DNA of 64,000 nt. Source: Brachypodium distachyon (taxonomy: Eukaryota; Streptophyta; Magnoliopsida; Poales; Poaceae). The stretch spans positions 19,704,370 through 19,768,369 of the forward strand of contig NC_016134.3 of the NCBI RefSeq assembly GCF_000005505.3. The letters are read 5' to 3'. The position numbers were made by a program, and so were the translations under genes. Under the pieces are notes generated by a model. The model had not been told where the DNA came from. It did not search any database and saw only the letters and a program-made list of their open reading frames with translations. This document shows, one piece after another, positions 32,626-44,040 of this stretch. How positions within the stretch are numbered: position 1 is the first letter of the stretch; each line of letters begins with the position of its first letter.

Positions 32626-32767
32626 GCGTTCTAAATACGCTGGGCGGAGCCGCAACTAGTCGCGCCGCGCGTCGTAACGGACCAGCTGCGGCCCCTTCCT
32701 CTCCGGCGACGGCGAGGTGCCGCCCGACCGCGCCATGGCCGCCGGCGAGCACCCCAGGTACGCCCTC

Positions 32768-32788
32768 CTCCCCCCCCCCCCCCCCCCG
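32768..32788 (+). repeat. Poly(C) run in CACTA leader
   Basis: Around 20 consecutive C residues; length is liable to sequencing error. Confidence 0.7.
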
Positions 32789-32839
32789 CGCCGGCGACGC
32801 CGCCTCCATGGCCGCCGAGCTCCGATCTTTGAGCCCTAA

Positions 32840-33080
32840 GCTTCCCTCTCCCTCCCGATGTCTCTCTCCACCCCGATCTCTCTCGCCGGCCTCCAATTTC
32901 TCTCCGAATTTTCCCAATTTCAAATTTTTGAGCTCCGCGACCGCAGGACGAAATGCGGCCTTCTCGTCGTCGCCCGGAGCTTCCCTCTCGCTTGCGAGCT
33001 CTCTCCCCCTCCCGATCTTTCTCGCCGGCCTCCAATTTCTCTCCGAATGTCTCTAATTTCAAAATTTTAGTTAGCTCCGG
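32840..33080 (+). repeat. Duplicated about 140-bp segment in CACTA leader
   Basis: The block containing 'ctcgccggcctccaatttct' near 32881-32905 recurs near 33022-33045, with similar flanks on both sides. It is part of the transposase 5' leader. Confidence 0.7.
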
Positions 33081-33252
33081 TTAATTAGCACCTTAATCTC
33101 CTTGTCAGTGATTAGGCTAACTATTTTGCTTTTTTGTTTTTTTGTGTATTGTGTTGTAGATCGAAGGACCGTTCTTGCATGTACGCCAAGGAAAGAATCA
33201 ATGCTCGATGGATAACTGAATGGACGGTCTTTTTTGGAGTCGCGAAGGTGAT

Positions 33253-36200
33253 ATGGAACGAAAAGGACTTTTCATGATGCGTTGCCCATGTCGCAAATGT
33301 GGAAACACATACATGATGAAGCCTGAAGATGTTCAGATGCACGTGCTCGCATCGGGTTTTGTCGATGGTTATTCTCGCTAGACTAGTCACGGGGAGGATG
33401 CGGTTGATGTCGGTAGCGGTAGCGAAGATGATGATGTCCTGTGGTATGATCTGGCGAATCCGAGGAAGAAACAAGGGTCGATGAGGAGGCTAATGTGGAA
33501 GGTGAAGGAGCTCCACATGGCAGGATTGCCGAAATGCTAGATGACCCGTACCTACGGGAGCAGCTGGAGGACCCCGAAGATGAGGCAGAGTCTGCTCAGT
33601 TCAAAAAATTGTTGGAGGACGCAAACACACCCTTGTATGATGGAGCTGGCGAAGAAAACAACGTGCTCGAAGTGACGCTCGAACTTTCGAGGCTGAAGGC
33701 AGCATCATGCTGGTCAGACAAGGGCTTCACGGGCTTGTTGAGCTCCCTTGCTTCGGTTTTTCCACAGCCAAACAAGTTGCCCAAGAGCACATACGAGGCG
33801 AAGAAGATTACATGCCCGCTCGGATTGGATTGCGTGAAACATCATTCATGTCCAAACGACTGCATGGTATACATTGGAGAGTACGAGAACCCTGAGAGCT
33901 GCCACATATGCGGTGTATCAAGATACAAGAAGAAAAACGCCAGAGCTGGCGAAGACGATGGGGAAGAAGTGATGAAGGGCAGTGATGTGGGTGTGGGTGG
34001 CCCGATCTTTCGATGAGATTGATAACTCTCGATTTGGGTAGGAGGTGACGTTGACAATCCGACTACGGCCTAGGAGGCGGCGCCTTAGCAATCGATACAC
34101 CAAGTCCAGAGGGTTATTGATCCCGCGGGGGCACGATCAACCTGACCATGAAGGTCATTGTTCCTGCAAGCAATCGAAGAACAAGCAAGAACAAGATAAA
34201 TAGCAGATGCAATCTAAAATTGTGAATATACTATATCAAACCAATGTCTCAACGAGAGGGTAAGTTGGAGTCTTGACGACGGTAAAACAGCTGGTCTAAC
34301 CGACACACGCGATTACACGAAAGTAGCAAAGATGGCTAAACTTTATCTAATCAAACCCAAGGCTCCTTAGGGGGGCTCATGGGGTATATAAAGGAGGAGG
34401 GAGAGATATTTTCGTCCACCTTGAGTAAGGAGGCCGAAATTCAACTCTATCTCTAACTTTCCTAACAAACTACAACTCTTTAGGAAACAGAAAAACAGAT
34501 CCGTCAGCTTGTTTTGTCCGCCACGGTCAGCACAAGTCGAATCTCTTGATGGGGCCAGATCCGTTGGAAAGGTCTTGTAATTACCTTTCCAACAACTACT
34601 TGTTTGCTTGATTTGGACTCCGTATGCGGCCTGGGAAATTAAAACAAATTCGGGTCTCCTGACAGTTCGGACCCGAATCGGATTCAACTTTAATTCGTGA
34701 TATCTTTCTCTAACAAGCTCCGAATCATGTGCCGTTTGATTTGTTAGAAAGTAGACTTGATAGGATTCACTTTGAATCTCCCTTTGCAAGCTATCACACT
34801 TCATCTTCACTTTGGACTTGTCAAGTTAAATAAGATGCCTACATAATAAGATTACACAAGATAGTAGCTCCGCCTCTTTGCTAGTAACATATTGAAAACA
34901 TTTTGTAATTGAATTCACCTGATTATAATTGTTATTAGATACACCAACAATTAGTGTTCTAATGGTCGTATCCATGGTGATCATGTCCATATCAGCCAGG
35001 CCGGCAAAGACTGTCTGGTATCTTACGACAGGTGGCCGAGTTGAACGTTGGATACAAAAAATTAAGGACGCGAGGTATCTCGTCCATCACGATCTGGCGC
35101 AGCCTGCATTCGATCCTGACGGGCACTACCGTATGGAGGAACCTGGGGTTCTAAGACATCCTGCCGATGGGACTCAGTGGAGAAACTTCGACACGGCATT
35201 TCTGGATTTCGGGGCAGAGCCCAGAAACTTGAGGCTCGGTCTCAGCACTGACGGGATAAATCTTTTCGGAAACATGAACAACAAGCACAGCATATGGCCA
35301 GTGATCTTGTTTGTCTACAACCTTCCTCCATGGTTAATCATGAAGAGAAAATACATCCACATGTGCATGCTCATACACGGTCCAAACCAGCCGGGAGCTG
35401 ACCTAGATGTGTATCTGCAACTAGTGAAGGATGAGCTGAAGCAGCTTTGGAACCCCGGCAGACTGGTTTGGGACGCAAACAGGAGGGAGTACTTCACGAT
35501 GAGAGCAGCGTTTCTGACCTGCGTGCATGACTACCCCGCGAATGAAAATACTTCATGCCAGGTGACACATGGGTACAAGGCCTGTACAAAGTGCGGGGAA
35601 AACACGACATCAGAGAAGTTACCCGCTTCATCCAAAATTGTGTACATGGACCACTGAAAGTGGTTGGATGCTAAAGACCCTTGGAGGGATGACAAGGAAA
35701 GGTTCAATGGGAAGACGGAGCACAGGACAGCGCCGAAGGAGAAGTCTGGTATGCAAATCCTCGAAATTGTGAACGATCTTGAGGTTGTCTCCGGAAAGAT
35801 TGCTGCGAAGAAATATAAGGAACCTGAAGGCGTCGTGTGGAAAAGGAGGTCCGTATTCTGGGACCTGGAGTACTGGGCACATTTAGAATGCCGCCACAGC
35901 ATAGATGTCATGCACGTGGAGAAAAATGTATGCGACAGCGTGCTGGGGTTGCTGATGAACAGTCCAGAGAAGACGAAAGATGGACCCAACGCACAGAAGG
36001 ACCTGGAAATCATGTCTATCAGGAAAGAGTTGTGGGGCAAAGATCAAGTGTCAGCAGCCGACAAGAATGGTTTCGTGACGGTGACCACGCGGTGTCGTCT
36101 TGCATGTTACAACCCGTACAAAGATGAGTTGCATAGGATGTGCCAGTGCCTGCAGGGCATTAAAGTCCCATTGAACTACTCGTCGAGCATCAAGCATCTA

Positions 36201-37605
36201 GTTGACATGAAGAGCCACAAGCTATCTGGCATGAAGTCTCACGACAACCATGTCATACTCACTCGGTTACTTCCAGTCGCAATCAGAGGTATCATGGAGC
36301 CGCACATAAGGGAGACAATCATGAAGCTTTCGGACTTCTTTGACAGCATCTCGCAGAAGTCAATCATTGTTAGACGATGCCAGATACTGAAGGATAGTAT
36401 GATACAGATTCTGTGCGAGCTCAAGATGTTCTTCCCTCCATCATTCTTCGATATCATGGTCCATCTAATGATCCACATATGCGATGAGATCATGTGCCTA
36501 GGGCCCTCATTCCTGCATAACATGTATGGCCCTGAACGATACAACGGGGTTCTGAAGCGGTACGTTCGTAACAGATCGCGTCCGGAAGGTAGCATCGTGG
36601 AAGGCTTTAGGGCAGAAGAGTGCATCGAGTTCTGCACAGATTGGTTGGCCGATCAGAAATCAATAGGTGTTCCCGAATCACGGCACAAGGGCAAGCTCGA
36701 TGGCGAAGGTGGCCTTGGACATACATACCTTAATGTCTATGGAAGAGGAAGGGAAGTTGACTTTGAAAGAGCACATTATGGTTGTGTTGCAAACTGTCGG
36801 TTGCTGCCGGCCTTATCAGAAAATGCACATGGAACAACTGCGAAATGAAAACCCTAAAAGAGGAAAAGTCTGGATCCACTGGGAGCACAATAAAACATTC
36901 GCAGCGTGGCTGAAGAATTATTGGTACGGCTGGGAGACGACCAATGTATCAGAAGAGACGGTTGCATGTTTGTCACGGCAACCTGCTTACCACGTCTCTA
37001 CTTGGCAATCATATGCGATCAACGGCTATAACTTCTACACTGCGTCTCAGAACCGTAAAAGCACATATCAAAATAGTGGTGTAGTCATGACTTCTGAGAC
37101 CGCGACCGACGACAACAGCAAAACCAAAGCGTTCTTCGGCGTTATCGAGGAGATCTGGAAATTGGAGTACTCGATCACAAAGATCCCAATGTTCCGTGTA
37201 AGATGGACCAAAGGTGACGAAGAAGAAAGTCACAGGTTCACGACGATGGTGCTACCTCCTGAGATCCCTCATGAACAAGTTGACATGAGAAAAATCCCGG
37301 CAAGAAAGGAACCATGGGTCTTTGCTAAACAATGCAAGCAGGTTTTCTACATACACGACCCGGCAAATAAAGGCCGCGTCGTAGTAAGAAGAGGGAAAAG
37401 AAGCATTGTTGGAGTGGACGGAGTTACTTCACAAGAAGACTACGAAGGTTTCCATGATCTGACGACCGCCGCAGATGACGAAGAAGCGGAACGCACGATA
37501 TTAACAGGAAAAGGAGAGGGAAAAGAAGAAGTGATGGGAACGAGAGCGAGAAAATACCACAAAAACCCTACCTCAGAAGCAGTTCTGCGAGGAGTCAAGT
37601 TATGA
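33253..37605 (+). pseudogene. CACTA TNP2-type transposase (broken)
   Basis: The N-terminal Cys-rich transposase-associated domain starts near 33277 ('MRCPCRKCGN', 'HVLASGFVDGY') and meets TAG at 33379-33381. A frameshift near 33480 leads to 33495-33982 with the tnp2 start ('CPLGLDCVKHHSCPNDC', 'CHICGVSRY'). A solo LTR interrupts the gene; without it the frame rejoins exactly. The tnp2 domain continues to 35657 ('LGLSTDGINLFGNMN', 'HDYPANENTS', 'CTKCGENT'), where TGA interrupts, then resumes in the same frame ('CRHSIDVMHVEKNVCDSVLG'). A DUF4218-like part is at 36380-36700 ('MYGPERYNGVLKRYVRNRSR'), a frameshift near 36775 follows, and a DUF4216-like tail ('VEEIWKLEYSITKIPMFRVRW'-type) ends at 37605. 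Confidence 0.92.
33983..34994 (-). mobile_element. Solo gypsy LTR in transposase gene
   Basis: Minus-strand LTR starting TGATATGGACATG at 34994 and ending '...acccacatca' at 33983, 1012 bp. The flanks GGCAG (33978-33982) and GCCAG (34995-34999) form a 5-bp target duplication with one mismatch. It matches 39140-40181 in reverse orientation over its length. Confidence 0.88.
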
Positions 37606-37867
37606 CTTACCAAAGGAAAGAGAAGCACTAGTAGTCACATTGTAAAAATGTACTCATACTAAATCTTAATGCAAACTTTGTACTAAATGAAATTATGTGT
37701 GAAACTTTGTATTGGTCAAATACTAGAGAAATGTGTGATCGATGTACTTTTGTGTATGCATGTTAGTACATGCTTTGTCACTCCCAAAAATTCAATCCAA
37801 ATTTAGCAAAAAAAACTAGACAAAATGCATAAATTTATTCATCAAACTTCAACTTCATCCATCTCAT

Positions 37868-38030
37868 CACATCCGTAACGGTCGAGTAACTAGGCAACCG
37901 TTACTGATGTTCTGTTGAGCATTGCTCACTTGAGCACATCAGTGGCGGTCATTTTGTTCCGCGACCGTTACTGATGATTGAAGGAATATCATTAACGGTC
38001 ACGTTGCTTATCGGACCGTTACTGATGGCT
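37868..38030. repeat. Internal copy of CACTA hairpin units between the two genes
   Basis: Three units of the subterminal type ('gtaacggtcg...aaccgttactgatg', 'catcagtggcggtca...cgaccgttactgatg', 'cattaacggtcac...gaccgttactgatg') lie between the transposase end and the start of the second transcription unit. Confidence 0.85.
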
Positions 38031-38639
38031 ATGGGGTATGTAAGGGAACCGGCCGAAACAGTTAGATTCATTCTCGCCTACGCGTCCTCCCTAACCCGAG
38101 AGACCAGCCGTGGGCGCTTCCTAACCCTAGCGAAAGCGCTGCCGGATTTTCGCGCCACCGCTGCCGCCGTCGACCCCGCGCGCTGCCCCGAGCCCAACGC
38201 CGATGGCCTCGTCCTCGCCTCCTTCCTCCTCCGCCCTGAGCCCGCGCCGGATTCCGCGACCGGAGCCCGCCCCCGCGCCTCCCCGTCCTCGACCGGAGCC
38301 CCGGCCGTCTTCCTCCTTCGCCCGGCCGCCCCCGCGTCGTCACCGAGCCCGCGCCCGCGCCGTCTGTGTCCTCCCCACAGGTGCGCGCCTCCTCTGCCTC
38401 CTCTGCCTCCTTCTCCTCCCGCGCTGTTAATTTAGGGTTAGGGTTAGGATTTGTGAATTTGATAATTGAGTTAGATAACACAGTTGCTGTTAATTTAGGG
38501 TTAGGCTGATTTGAATTAAAGAGCATGAATTTGAATTATGTAGCTATATAATTGAATTGTAGTTTGTCGTAGTGGATAATTGAGTTAGATGGGCACACAT
38601 ATTGTGAATTTGATATAGGGTTAGTACATTGTAGGGTTA

Positions 38640-38820
38640 ATTTTTTACAAGTGTTAGGGTTTACTGTTAGGTTGCTTCTGCCCTTGTTTTACAAGTGTTA
38701 GGGTTCACTGAAATTAAAATTGTTAGTGTTAGTGAATTTACAAGTGTTAGTGTTAGGGTTACAAGTGTTAGTGTTAGTGTGAATTTACAAGTGTTAGTGT
38801 TAGGGTTACAAGTGTCATTT
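38640..38820 (+). repeat. Degenerate GTGTTAG minisatellite
   Basis: Repeated 'acaagtgttagtgttagggtt' words, telomere-like in part, in an apparent first intron or leader of the second CACTA gene. The 79-codon frame across it is only a product of the repeat. Confidence 0.8.
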
Positions 38821-38993
38821 ATGCGAATTGTGGGCCCGACCATCGTGCCGGGTCATTGGACAAGGGACCGGCCATCGTGCCGAGGAGGTACATATGCGGG
38901 TGGGTTTTTTATGCAGGTTTTGAGCTTCTACTAGAGAAAATTTGCTATTTTTTAGCATAGGTCATGCCGAAATTTTAGGCCGATATATATTTG

Positions 38994-41900
38994 ATGGTTT
39001 TGATGGCACATAGGTACGAAATGGGTAAGAGTAGCCAGAAACCAGTTTTTGATCGGGAGGAGGTAGATCGTGTCGATGAAGAGTCTTCATCGGGAGAGCA
39101 AATTGGCAGCTCTGGCTCAGGTAGCTCTCGTTCAGAAGATGATATGGACATGCTAACCATGGATACGACCTTTGGTACCAACAATTCTATAATATTTGAC
39201 AATATTTATAATCAGGTGAATTCAAATAGTAATTGTTTTCATTGTCATATTTATGAAGAGGCGGAGCTACTACTATCTTATCTCGTTTTATTACGTAGGC
39301 ATCTTGTCGAGCTTTTCAAGTCCAAGGTCAAGATGAGATACGATGGAAGCGAACGGGAGGGCCAACAAGAATCAAGCATTCATACAGATGAGAGGGAAGG
39401 ATTTCAAGTGTACTTTCCAACAAATCAAACGACACATCATTCGGAGCTTGCTAGAGAAAGATATCACGAATTAAAGTTGAATCCGATTCGGGTCCGCGCT
39501 GTCAGGACACCTGAATTTGTTTTAATCACCCAGGCTGCATCCGAAGTCCAAATCAAGCAAACAAGAACTTGTTGAAAAAGTAATTACAAGACCTTTCCAA
39601 CGGATCTGGCCCCATCAAGAGATTCGACTCGTGCTGACTGTGGCGGACAAAACAAACTTACGGATCTGTTTTTCTGTATCCTAAAGAGTTGTAGTTTGTT
39701 AGGAAAGTTAGAGATAGAGTTGGATTTCGGCCTCCTTACTCAAGGTGGACGAAAAATATCTCTCCCTCATCTTTTATATACCCCATGAGCCCCCTTAAGG
39801 AGCCTTGGGTTTTGATTAGTTAAAAGTTAGCCATCGCTACTACTTCGTGTAATCGCGTGTGTCGGTTAGACCACCTGTTTTACTGCTTTCAGAACCCCAA
39901 CTTATCGTCTCGTTGAGACATTGGTTTGATATAGTATATTCGCAATTTTAGATTGCATCTGCTATTTTTCTTGTTCTTTCTTATTCTTCGATTGCTTGTA
40001 GGAACAAAGACCTTCGTGGTCAGGTTGATCGTGCCCCCGCGTGATCAATAACCCTCTGGAGTTGGTGTATCGATTGCTAAAGCACTGCCTCCTAGGCCGT
40101 AGTCGGATCGTCAACGTCATGTCCTACCCAAATCGAGAGTTACCGATCTCATCGAACGATCGACCACCCCGAGCCACATCAGAAGAGCGCGACAACGAGC
40201 GACGGGTGGAAGAGAGTAACCCGCAACCTTCTGAAACTCCCGCTAAGAAACCAAGGAAGAAGACGCCGAGGGGGAGCCACAACTTGAAAGAGTTCTGTTA
40301 CGTGGTCACCCGGCACTCTGAGAGAGGCCGCCCGGAGTCGCCAGAGAGGGCATAGAAGGCCTTCGCAACGACCTGTGGAGCCGTTGCACGCAAGTATTGC
40401 AAGATCACCGACGAGTGGAGTGACATCTCCCAAGTCGTTAGAAACACGTGCATCGCAGACGTTGCAAGGAGGTTCCAAGTCACCGACGAGTGGCGCGAGC
40501 GATTCCTAGCGGCCGTCAACATAGCAGTCCGCAATGGACTTGCTAATTGGAAAACCACCGCTAGAAGGTGGATGGACAAACCGTACGAGATCATCAAGAA
40601 GAAATGGCCGTCGGTAACTGATGAGGCCAAATGGGAAAAGTTCAAGAAGGAATCGTCTGACCCTGCCTTCATTGCGAAGAGTGAACGCATGAGGACGCTG
40701 CGCTTAAGGAAGCCCTTGAACTACAGGCTAGGGAGTGCAGGGAAAGAGTGAAGAAGAAGGTCTGGCGCAAGCAGGACCAAATTCTCGAGGCGGCAGACAG
40801 GGTGCCTCCAGTGCATGACATGCTGGAGGACCAACGTGCTAGAGAATATGCACGTCAGCACATGACACCCGAGGAGTGGGCGGGCATTGAGCTAATGCAG
40901 CCGCCTGTTAAAAAATTTACGGTAAGGGTTCACGTGCATTTAGTTATTTTCGGCGTTAATTATGACACTCCTGATCCATATAGACTCACGTCATGTCTGA
41001 TATGATAACAGGAAAATGCCCACAAATGGGAGGAGAGCAAGAGGTCAGAAACCTCCGACAACTCCGTGCAGAGCAAGAGGTGGGAGTCGGCTGTGACCGC
41101 TGGCTTGCAAAAGGCGGAGCACACGGGCCGTGTTCTAGGAGAAGGCGAAGGGGCCTGCTGGGATGATTATTTCCCGCCTGCTCCGAAGCGAAGCAGGGTC
41201 CAGAAAAAGCTCCCTGCTTCTTCTGAGATAATAGAACAAGCTAAGGCGGAGGCGCGAGAGCAGGCATCTATCGTGTCTCAAGAGGTGTCGCGGGAATATG
41301 CAGTGCAAGCCGTCCATCATTTGGTGTCGGCATTGGCCAAAGACCACCCCGCCCTTGGCGCCATACTCGGGGGAGGAGTGGAAGGTTTGAGGAACCTCCT
41401 TCCTCCTCTTCCTCCTCTTCCCCCACGAAAGAGCACCCCGCTGAAGAGCAGCGCCGCCTCCGACACACGTATGGAGGACGAAGACACCTACACCCCAGGT
41501 TACAGCCCGGCTCCTAGCATGGACAACCCCCCCACTAGCCAACCTTCCCCAAGCGAGGGCAGCCGGGATAACGATCCGGGTCCGAGCGACAACATCCTTG
41601 TAAGCAAGCTTTTCAAACTCTTTTTCACTCCTTACCTTCATGAATAAAGATCTTACACACATATGCCTTCTTCTTGTTACGCGCAGGCATCGGTGAAGTG
41701 TCGTATCCACGTTGACAAGCCTGGGAAGCCTGTAGGCGCCATTGGCCGCCTGATGCCCAAACAATCACCGCCACTGGTGCACGGCATTCTCATGAACGAC
41801 GCACAAATGAGTGTGGTGGTGGACTCCATCGTCGACGACCATCGAGATTATGCTATCCCGCTACCTCCGGAGGAAGGCGTGGATATCCTAGGCGGTTGTC

Positions 41901-43475
41901 CAAACTACCGAATTATGTGGCCTAGGAGCTCGGTATCTCTCTACAACCAGCGCCGGCCCTCTATGACTCCATCTCCCTCCGCCCAGAAAGGTACTTCTCA
42001 TTTGCCGCTCGGCCTTTCCCCTAGGATACTTCCTCATGTCGATGCCGGCGGAGATGAAGAGCGGGCAATGTCGATGCCTGCACAGCTCAAAGATAGCCAG
42101 ACCATAGGGTCGGCACAGGCTGGAAGCGTCCCTCCCACCTTCTCTCTCTTGGGTGCCGCTGAGTCCATGGGTGGCCACAAGATCGATGACAAGTACAAGG
42201 CAGAGGAGCAGAAGGCATGGGACGGTAAGAGGAGGCATAAAAAGAGGGGGCGCGGCGGCAAGACCATCAAGGAGTCCTCCACTGTCACTCAAGATGAGAT
42301 GCACCATGTGCCTGACATAACTGGAGTCTGGGAGGACAATAGGCCTGACATTCTCATCAAGAACCCATATCAAGGCCAGAGATTCGAAGACGGATCCTAT
42401 TTCGTGGCTAGGGAGTTCGACCAGGTGCTTCTTTACTATCTTGGAAGACCGATGGTCACCGAAGATTCCCTACGTGCCATGTCTATAGAGATGCAAGAGC
42501 TTCATTAGTTCTACATGCAAGCATCAGCTGGTTTTGAACAGCATGCCCAACAGATCAATGTTAGAATCCTAAAAGACTATGGCTTCTTTGACCAAGAACC
42601 GGGAAGATTCAGGAACGTCCTATCACCTTTGGTGTGGAGTTCAACAAACTGTTCCACCTCCTCAACCGCCAAAAGCTTGATATCAACCTCTTAAGGCTGT
42701 GGTCTGCCTACCAAATAAGAGAACTGCGGCGATTGGAGGTCAAAAAAGTAGCCATTCTAGACCCCGCGATGTTCAACTACAGTGACATCGGTCTTGAGCC
42801 TGAAAAGGATGCCTCAAGAACCATGGCATCTAAATACTTGGTGGCATGTCTCGAGAAATACGCGGACGACGACTTCATCCTCTTCTTTCTTAATTTGGAG
42901 TAAGTTCAATTTTATATATGGAACCGTTTGTTTTTTCTAATTCAGTCTTTCTTATACACCCTTAGATACTAAAGTTTGTTTCTTTTGAAAACAGAGATCA
43001 TTGGGTGACACTACTCATTTGTTTGCCTTGGTCCGCGATGTACTACTTCGATTCACTGCTTCCGAAGAAGGGTGTTCGAGGTAGGTTCTGAAAACCCATC
43101 AAATCACTCATTAACACTGCCTGGAAAGTGGCGACCAAGGGAAAACTAGCTGGTAAAGGCTATAAAGACGAGCCTCACCACAACCACAGGTTCTCTTGCC
43201 AGCAACAGCCGCCCGGCAGTGTGTTCTGTGGCTACTACTGCTGTCACATCCTTATGGAGAATGCCAGCATGTTCAAGCCTGAGTGGAAGGGGTCAGTCGC
43301 GGCGATGGAAGAGTACTGGCGGCCCCGAATGACAATGGGACACCGAACTAAATGGGTCGTGTATAACATTCAAAAGGAGTTCGCCCATCTCATAAACAAT
43401 GAGGTCATCAAGCCTAGTGGAGACTTCTTCGAATGCGTGGAACAAGTCGTGTCTAGGGTTCACCCACGACAATAG
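38994..43475 (+). pseudogene. Second CACTA gene with Ulp1-like protease (broken)
   Basis: The first part 38994-39139 is acidic/Ser-rich and is interrupted by a solo LTR; it continues in frame at 40182 (basic 'KKPRKKTPRGSHN'). TAG at 40353, then a helical region ('RRWMDKPYEIIKKKWPSV') typical of plant transposon TNPA-like proteins; frameshift near 40690. Introns with GT-AG ends are likely at 40921-41011 and 41600-41687. The frame stops at 42506 and a shift leads to 42634. The C-terminus is a C48/Ulp1-type cysteine protease: His in 'DHWVTL' (42999), Asp in 'YYFDS' (43050), Gln in 'QQPPGS' and Cys in 'VFCGYY' (43227). TGA at 43089 lies inside it. End at 43475. Confidence 0.85.
39140..40181 (+). 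mobile_element. Solo gypsy LTR in second CACTA gene
   Basis: Starts TGATATGGACATGC and ends 'gagccacatca', 1042 bp. It is flanked by an exact 5-bp duplication GAAGA (39135-39139 and 40182-40186). TATA-like 'cttttatatacccc' near 39773. No internal retrotransposon region remains, so it arose by LTR-LTR recombination. Confidence 0.92.
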
Positions 43476-43635
43476 ATTCATTTGTATTCTTTATATGCTT
43501 TCATCAAATTTTGACATTTTGTAATTATGCTTCTATGGAATTTTGACACTTTGTAATCAATGTCATGAAGTGAGATACATTTGTATTCTTTATATGCTTT
43601 ATATGATACGGCTTATATACAATTGTATGTTTTAA

Positions 43636-43660
43636 ATGATGTGATGTGATGTGATGTGAT
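43636..43660 (+). repeat. (GATGT)n short tandem repeat
   Basis: Four to five GATGT units in the 3' part of the CACTA element. Confidence 0.75.
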
Positions 43661-43784
43661 ACGGCTTTATATGTATTTTTCTGTGATGAGATACATTCTG
43701 TATATAATTTGTTGTGCTGTATATAATTTCATGTGTATTTCCTGTGTATTTATTGTGGTTTAATAAATTTTTTAAATACCGAAA

Positions 43785-44033
43785 ATGCATCAGTGTCGAG
43801 ACACGACCGTCACTGATGTATATATACATCAGTGGCGGTCGCTCCTTCCCGACCGTTACTGATATATATATACACCAGTGGTGGTCGTTCCTTCCCAACC
43901 GTTACTGGTGTATCATCAGTAACGGTCGCCGAAACCGTTACTGATGATGGTACATCAGTAACACGAAGTTAGTAACGGCGGTCCCGACCGTTACTGATAT
44001 GATTTTTCGACCGTTACTGATAACCGTTTCTGT
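43785..44033. repeat. CACTA 3' subterminal hairpin array
   Basis: About five palindromic units of the same type as at 32310-32625, ending 15 bp or so before the terminal inverted repeat. Confidence 0.88.
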
Positions 44034-44040
44034 AGCAGTG

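Larger units (their letters stand above)
32284..44040 (+). mobile_element. CACTA (En/Spm-type) transposon, 11.8 kb
   Basis: Left end CACTACTACAAAACGG; right end, on the other strand, CACTGCTACAGAAACGG. The flanking triplets CTT and TTT differ by one base. Both ends carry arrays of short hairpin units built on 'catcagtggcggtcg' and 'cgaccgttactgatg'. Two plus-strand genes lie inside: a TNP2-type transposase and a second gene with a Ulp1-like protease. Two solo LTRs are nested within them. It is structurally complete but coding-defective, with nonsense and frameshift changes in both genes. Confidence 0.95.

Noticed and set aside
38203..38934. Pro/Ser-rich and Val/Ser-rich open frames
   Set aside because: The first is GC-rich leader of the CACTA gene and the second is a translation of the GTGTTAG minisatellite.
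41135..42373. Long minus-strand frames of 161-209 codons
   Set aside because: They mirror the plus-strand CACTA gene, which has intron signals and family-like sequence.
32310..44033. CRISPR-like arrays
   Set aside because: The regular short palindromes are CACTA subterminal units next to transposon ends in plant DNA; spacers are not uniform and no cas genes occur.
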